Assembly: GCA_937874755.1 (NCBI GenBank)
Contig: CALNBC010000238.1
Span: 1 to 9,798 of the forward strand
Origin: an uncultured Clostridia bacterium
GTDB lineage: Bacteria > Bacillota > Clostridia > Christensenellales > CALWSW01
DNA length: 9,798 bases
Direction: 5' to 3'
Below the pieces are notes generated by a model, which had not been told where the DNA came from, made no database searches, and saw only the letters and a program-made list of their open reading frames with translations. The translations under genes and the position numbers were made by a program. This document shows, in pieces, positions 6,531-9,798 of this stretch. The stretch's first letter is position 1. Each line of letters opens with the position of its first letter.

Positions 6531-7661
6531 ATGATCAATAACGCTTTCGGACTTATTTATGCCGACGACAGCAATTCCCACCTGAAGGAGCTTACCAGCG
6601 AGCGCTCGGTAGGCGCTGTGCCCTTCGGCGGAAGATACAGGGCGATTGACTTCCCCCTTTCCAACATAGTCAACACAGGTATCACCAATGTAGGCGTCAT
6701 TACCCAAAGGAATTACAATTCGTTAATGGATCATGTTGGCGGCGGCGCACCTTGGGATCTGCATAGGAAGAGGGACGGTCTCTATCTGCTCACTCCTTTC
6801 TTCACCAGGGAAAATACGGGGTCTTATCTCGGGAATGTGGATGCGCTTCGAGGCTCCATAAACTATATCGAAAAAGTACCCTATGAATACTGCATATTCA
6901 CCTCCGCCAGAAATCTGTATAACACCTCCTACGAAAAAGCCATGGAGGCGCATATGTCCAACGGGGCAGACATAACCTATCTTTATAACATTGAACCTGT
7001 GGACAGACCGCAGGGCGCGGAAGCCCTCGACGAGGTGCGCTTTATTCTCAACGAACAGGGAAGAATAGTCGATATGGAAATCGATTGTCTGCACCCGAAA
7101 TCCGGCAACTGCTCCATGGACTGCATGATAATCGAGAAATCGTTGATGCTAAGCCTGTTGGACGAAACGGCCGGTCGCGGTTGCACAGACTTCTTGAGAG
7201 ACATAGTCTTCAAGCGGTTGGATACGCTCAAGGTATACGGATTCCGCTACAACGACCACGTCGCAAGGCTGAATTCCTTGAGCTCCTACTTTAGAGAGAA
7301 TATGCTCCTGTTGAAGAGTGATGTGCGAGGAGACCTTTTCTCCGCCAACACGTCCATTTATACCAAAGTCAAGGATGAGCCGCCTGCACGTTACGCCGGG
7401 AGCGCCGAAGTGAAGAATTCCATGGTCGCAGATGGCTGCACCATCGAAGGTTCTGTCGAAAACTGCATCCTGTTCCGCGGGGTGCGCGTCGGAAGGGGCG
7501 CAAAGGTACGCAACTGCATACTTATGCAGGGCAGCGAGATTTCTGAATGTGCCGAGCTAGAAAATGTGATTCTGGACAAGAGCGTGCTCGTGCGCCGCGA
7601 CCGCAGACTGCTGGGAACCGAGAGCTTCCCCGTGGTCATCCGCAAGAATGCCATAGTATAA
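6531..7661 (+). CDS. glgD: GlgD, non-catalytic partner subunit of ADP-glucose pyrophosphorylase
   Basis: This 376-residue GlgC paralogue shares the overall fold, with VPFGGRYRAIDFPLSN (30-45), GGGAPWDLHR (70-79) and a C-terminal beta-helix (about 285-355), but has lost catalytic motifs. The GGxGxRL loop is replaced by a stretch reading IYADDSNSHLKELT (9-22), and the SGDHIYK segment by TSARNLYNT (124-132). This is the pattern known for GlgD of Firmicutes, which forms a heterotetramer with GlgC and raises its activity. ATG 6531 is preceded by AAAGAGAGG. It lies 13 bases after glgC, so the two are certainly co-transcribed. The gap to glgA (99 bases) contains a structured element. Assignment as GlgD is firm; the degree of GlgC stimulation here is inferred. 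Confidence 0.95.
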   Translation: MINNAFGLIYADDSNSHLKELTSERSVGAVPFGGRYRAIDFPLSNIVNTGITNVGVITQRNYNSLMDHVGGGAPWDLHRKRDGLYLLTPFFTRENTGSYLGNVDALRGSINYIEKVPYEYCIFTSARNLYNTSYEKAMEAHMSNGADITYLYNIEPVDRPQGAEALDEVRFILNEQGRIVDMEIDCLHPKSGNCSMDCMIIEKSLMLSLLDETAGRGCTDFLRDIVFKRLDTLKVYGFRYNDHVARLNSLSSYFRENMLLLKSDVRGDLFSANTSIYTKVKDEPPARYAGSAEVKNSMVADGCTIEGSVENCILFRGVRVGRGAKVRNCILMQGSEISECAELENVILDKSVLVRRDRRLLGTESFPVVIRKNAIV

Positions 7662-7675
7662 ACCTTCGCTCATAA

Positions 7676-7722
7676 ACCGGTCAGTTTGCCGGGCGCCGAT
7701 GTTTGCCCGCGCCCTACCCGGT
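7676..7722 (+). promoter_or_regulatory. Nested inverted repeat in the glgD-glgA gap
   Basis: ACCGG (7676-7680) can pair with CCGGT (7718-7722), enclosing an inner stem of GGGCGC (7691-7696) with GCGCCC (7709-7714). No T run follows, so it is not a normal terminator. TATAAA (7722-7727) lies at its right edge but lacks a -35 at proper distance. It may be an mRNA-stability or processing element that sets glgA levels relative to glgCD; this is inference. Confidence 0.4.
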
Positions 7723-7760
7723 ATAAAATGCAATTTACCTGCCCAAGGAGTGTGATTCCA

Positions 7761-9539
7761 ATGAAAGTGTTATTTGCCGCATCCGAATGTACCCCCTTCA
7801 TAAAGACAGGCGGTTTGGCGGATGTAATAGGCACGTTGCCTGTCGCCCTTGCTAAGCAGGGGGTGGATGCTCGTGTAATTTTGCCTAAATACAAGGATAT
7901 CCCTGAATTGTTCAAGTCCCGCATGAAGACCGAACAGGTGTTTTACGTCAATCTTGGTTGGCGCAAGCAGTACTGCGGCGTGCTGTCGTTGGAGCAGAGC
8001 GGCGTCACCTATTATTTCATAGACAACGAGTATTACTTCGGCAACGAAGGGGTTTACAGCTCCGGTAATTACGAGGGCGAACGTTTTTCCTTCTTCTGCC
8101 GCGCCGTGCTGGAAACCATAGTCAGGTTGGGGCTTTCGGTGGACATTCTCCACCTAAATGACTGGCAGACGGGCATGATCGCGCCGCTGCTCGCCACCCA
8201 GTACCGCGCAAACCCCCTGCTGAAGAACGTCAAGACCGCGTTCACCATCCACAATTTAAGGTTCCAGGGCATATTCCCCTGGCTCTTCATAGACGACCTC
8301 CTCGGGCTGGACGATCAATATTTCCGTTCGGATATGCTCGAATATTACGGCTGCGTCAACTTCCTAAAGGCGGGCATAGTCTTTTCAGACGTTATCACCA
8401 CCGTTTCCCCCTCCTACGCAAACGAGATTCAGACTCCTTATTTCGGAGAGCGCATGGACGGGTTGCTCCGCGCCAAGAGCGCATCCCTTGTTGGCATATT
8501 GAACGGAATAGACCCCAATGAATACGACCCTGCAACCGACCCTGTCATCCCCGCCCATTTTTCGGCGGAAGACCTTTCGGGCAAGGCGGAATGCAAGGCC
8601 GCTCTTCAGCGCGACCTCGGGCTGGAGGCGAATCCGGACGTTCCGATTATCGCTATGGTTTCCCGTCTTACCAGTCAGAAGGGCATCGACCTAATCGACC
8701 GGGTAATCGATGACATGATGCGCACCGACCTTCAGTTCGTGGTGCTCGGCACCGGCGAGCAGCAATACCACGACCTTTTTGGCTGGGCATCCTGGCGCTA
8801 TTCCGGGCGGTTCGCAACGCGAATAGAGCACAGCAACGCGCTCAGCCACCGTATTTTCGCCGGGGCGGATATGTTGCTCATGCCCTCGCAGTTCGAACCC
8901 TGCGGCCTTACCCAGATGATCGCCATGCGCTACGGAACCATCCCCATCGTGCGCGAAACCGGCGGGCTGCGCGACAGTGTGCAGCCGTATAACCGCTATA
9001 CCGACGAGGGCACCGGCTTTTCCTTCGCGAATTACAACGCCCACGAAATGCTGTTCACTATAGAATCGGCGGTCGGCTATTACCACGACAAGGCCGTATG
9101 GCCGGGGCTCATGCAGCGCACTATGGCGCAGGACTTCAGCTGGACTATCTCCGCCAAGAAATACCTTGACCTTTATGACAGTCTACTCGCGCCAAAGCCT
9201 CTCGACCCAAAAGAAGGCGAAGTGGTCAAAGCACCCAAGGCCAGTACGAAGGCGAGCAAGACAGCTACTAAAACGCAGGCAGCAAACGCGACCGATGCCG
9301 CTAAGCAACCCGCAAAACCCAAGCGCAAACCTGCCGCGAAGCCCGCTGAAAAAGCCACGACTAAGACCACTGAGAAAGCTGCGCCGAAGATTACTGAGAA
9401 AACCGCAGCAAGCACAACAAAAAGAGCTGCGCCGAAGTCGCGCAGTAAGTCGGCTAAGCCTACGGGCAAAACTATCGAGGAGCTTAATAAGATAGCCATC
9501 CCGGTTGCAGAAAAACAGGAAGAAAACAAGCCTGAATAG
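7761..9539 (+). CDS. glgA: Glycogen synthase (ADP-glucose type) with a basic C-terminal tail
   Basis: GlgA is a GT5 retaining glycosyltransferase that adds glucose from ADP-glucose to the non-reducing end of alpha-1,4-glucan. Residues 1 to about 478 are a full GT-B enzyme: FIKTGGLADV (13-22, with the sugar-nucleotide Lys15), LNDWQTG (132-138), TIHNLRFQG (162-170), TVSPSYANEI (214-223), GILNGIDPNEYDP, SRLTSQKG (301-308, with Arg302 and Lys307), and PSQFEPCGLTQM with Glu379. After the usual end at YDSLLAP, a tail of about 113 residues follows, dominated by Lys, Ala, Thr and Pro (21 Lys and 3 Arg in residues 481-570) and ending in a more acidic IEELNKIAIPVAEKQEENK stretch. ATG 7761 is chosen because MKVLFAASE is the canonical N-terminus and AAGGAG (7745-7750) lies ten bases upstream; a longer frame from 7686 is not plausible. 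It is the last gene of the operon. Confidence 0.96.
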   Translation: MKVLFAASECTPFIKTGGLADVIGTLPVALAKQGVDARVILPKYKDIPELFKSRMKTEQVFYVNLGWRKQYCGVLSLEQSGVTYYFIDNEYYFGNEGVYSSGNYEGERFSFFCRAVLETIVRLGLSVDILHLNDWQTGMIAPLLATQYRANPLLKNVKTAFTIHNLRFQGIFPWLFIDDLLGLDDQYFRSDMLEYYGCVNFLKAGIVFSDVITTVSPSYANEIQTPYFGERMDGLLRAKSASLVGILNGIDPNEYDPATDPVIPAHFSAEDLSGKAECKAALQRDLGLEANPDVPIIAMVSRLTSQKGIDLIDRVIDDMMRTDLQFVVLGTGEQQYHDLFGWASWRYSGRFATRIEHSNALSHRIFAGADMLLMPSQFEPCGLTQMIAMRYGTIPIVRETGGLRDSVQPYNRYTDEGTGFSFANYNAHEMLFTIESAVGYYHDKAVWPGLMQRTMAQDFSWTISAKKYLDLYDSLLAPKPLDPKEGEVVKAPKASTKASKTATKTQAANATDAAKQPAKPKRKPAAKPAEKATTKTTEKAAPKITEKTAASTTKRAAPKSRSKSAKPTGKTIEELNKIAIPVAEKQEENKPE

Positions 9540-9640
9540 ATGCAGATTGATACAACAGGACGCAAAGTCTGGGTAGCCAGAGAAGGCCGCAAACCCTGAT
9601 TTTCACCATACTAAAGCAGTTACGGCATACCGATACTCAC

Positions 9641-9679
9641 AAATCCCCGACAGGAGTTGCCCTGTCGGGGATTTGATTT
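9641..9679 (+). terminator. Terminator of the glycogen operon
   Basis: AAATCCCCGACAGG (9641-9654) pairs perfectly over 14 bp with CCTGTCGGGGATTT (9661-9674), with loop AGTTGC, followed by GATTT. It lies about 100 bases after the glgA stop. The A-tract on the left arm could let it also serve a gene arriving from the opposite strand. Confidence 0.85.
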
Positions 9680-9798
9680 CAGTAATAGGTTGTTGGGTAG
9701 ATGCCATATCAAGCGATAGTGCTTTGTGTTATCAGCTTTCGGGTTTTGCTATCTTCCCCGACCGCCGCCACCGCCGCGACTTCCGCCGCCTCAATTTC
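9677..9798. other. Unassigned right flank
   Basis: No gene can be supported here. The last 50 bases are a GCC/CGC-rich repeat-like stretch that reads on the - strand as a Gly/Arg-rich, an Ala/Val-rich or an Arg-rich peptide depending on frame, each closed by a stop within the window. This may be the 3' end of a convergent gene entering from the right, which would fit a shared terminator at 9641-9679, but the frame cannot be decided. Confidence 0.3.

Noticed and set aside
7686..7760. Longer N-terminus for GlgA
   Set aside because: The added 25 residues read through the intergenic structure; GlgA universally starts at MKVLFAASE and has a ribosome site before 7761.
9550..9600. c-di-GMP-I (GEMM) riboswitch aptamer
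   Set aside because: Short words match the consensus, but the closing stem and the two long helices are missing and the position is downstream of an operon, not in a leader.
1..9798. CRISPR array, tRNA/rRNA genes, insertion sequences or prophage genes
   Set aside because: No regularly spaced direct repeats, cloverleaf or rRNA motifs, transposase motifs or terminal inverted repeats were seen.

Overview
The window (about 9.8 kb, moderately GC-rich, with strong AGGAGG-type ribosome binding sites and sigma-A-type promoter elements) looks like a chromosomal segment of a low-branching Gram-positive anaerobe of the Clostridia. The main reasons are the paired glgC/glgD arrangement, which is typical of Firmicutes, the lipoprotein-type barnase with a barstar partner, and a Rho factor with a long disordered N-terminal domain. 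A more precise taxonomic placement cannot be supported from the sequence alone. All recognised genes are on the + strand.

Left part (1-1588): the 3' portion of rho, which enters the window already open. It carries a Gln/Asn/Tyr/Arg-rich, REG-repeat N-terminal extension followed by a complete RNA-binding and ATPase core, and ends at an intrinsic terminator. Middle-left (1611-2505): a two-gene unit encoding a predicted membrane-anchored lipoprotein ribonuclease of the barnase family and, translationally coupled to it, a barstar-type inhibitor; a second terminator-like hairpin closes it. Middle (2556-3060): an independently transcribed small gene with a near-consensus promoter, encoding a tandem-duplicated DUF1508/YegP-type protein, followed by a short GC-rich terminator.

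Right part (3171-9679): a glycogen-biosynthesis operon in the order glgB-glgC-glgD-glgA, starting at an extended -10 promoter and ending at a perfect 14-bp terminator hairpin. GlgC makes ADP-glucose, with GlgD as its catalytically degenerate partner subunit. GlgA elongates alpha-1,4 chains and GlgB introduces alpha-1,6 branches. No glycogen phosphorylase or debranching enzyme is visible in the window. The last 120 bases contain no gene that can be called.

Most of the window is familiar biology. The parts that deserve a second look are the accessory decorations: the prion-like repeat domain of Rho, the lipobox and acidic linker on the barnase homologue, a histone H1-like Lys/Ala/Thr/Pro tail of about 110 residues on glycogen synthase, two identical GNRA-capped hairpins in the DUF1508 gene, and a nested RNA structure between glgD and glgA. 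I see no convincing evidence for an entirely new system.
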